From NCBI GenBank assembly GCA_014380255.1, contig JACMKG010000267.1, positions 1-5,369 on the forward strand: DNA of 5,369 nt, given 5' to 3'. Source of the DNA: Prolixibacteraceae bacterium (GTDB taxonomy: Bacteria; Bacteroidota; Bacteroidia; Bacteroidales; Prolixibacteraceae). This document shows positions 5,322-5,369 of this stretch, piece by piece. The stretch's first letter is position 1. Each line of letters starts with the position of its first letter. The notes beneath the pieces are model-generated. The model ran no database searches, was not told where the DNA came from, and saw only the letters and a program-made list of their open reading frames with translations. The translations under genes and the position numbers were made by a program.

Positions 5322-5369
5322 ATGCTAAAACGATCCGATTTATTTCTTGCTTTTCGATCAATTATTCCA
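5322..5369 (+). CDS. Possible start of an unidentified gene, cut by window edge
   Basis: An ATG at 5322 opens a frame of 16 codons to the end of the window without a stop, reading MLKRSDLFLAFRSIIP. It follows an A-rich stretch after CACGG and a full -7 box about 25 bp upstream, which is a usual Bacteroidota arrangement. Sixteen residues are too few to name a family. The alternative is that this is still non-coding DNA. Confidence 0.35.
   Translation, partial: MLKRSDLFLAFRSIIP

Overview
The window looks like ordinary chromosome from a member of the Bacteroidota; the order cannot be fixed from this sequence. Three things point there: a long (about 620-residue) IspG with an inserted middle domain, an ABC ATPase closely resembling GldA of the gliding-motility group, and several matches to the Bacteroidota promoter -7 box TAnnTTTG in front of genes with weak Shine-Dalgarno sites.

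Layout. Bases 1-441 (minus) hold the first 147 codons of sppA, a membrane-anchored signal peptide peptidase cut by the window edge. A short divergent region with promoter-like boxes and a GTACAA/TTGTAC palindrome separates it from folK (526-1014, plus), the pterin pyrophosphokinase of folate synthesis. folK ends in a hairpin-plus-T terminator built from degenerate 7-bp repeats. It converges on upp (1067-1729, minus), uracil phosphoribosyltransferase. ispG (1800-3659, minus), the iron-sulfur enzyme of the MEP isoprenoid pathway, lies upstream of upp on the same strand with a 70-bp gap. A second divergent promoter region separates ispG from gldA (3795-4703, plus).

Bases 4704 to about 5321 carry no convincing gene. 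They hold five copies of a palindromic unit (consensus ATCTCCGTAGGAGAT) with a 58-60 bp period: three in one orientation, then two in the opposite orientation, around a roughly 180-bp core with its own long inverted repeat. One copy has a paired compensatory change in its stem, so the hairpin appears to be selected. At the right edge, two promoter-like boxes precede an ATG open to the end of the window.

The genes are mostly housekeeping (folate, uracil salvage, isoprenoids, envelope proteolysis) and do not form one pathway. No new multi-gene system is visible. The repeat cluster downstream of gldA is the least explained part.
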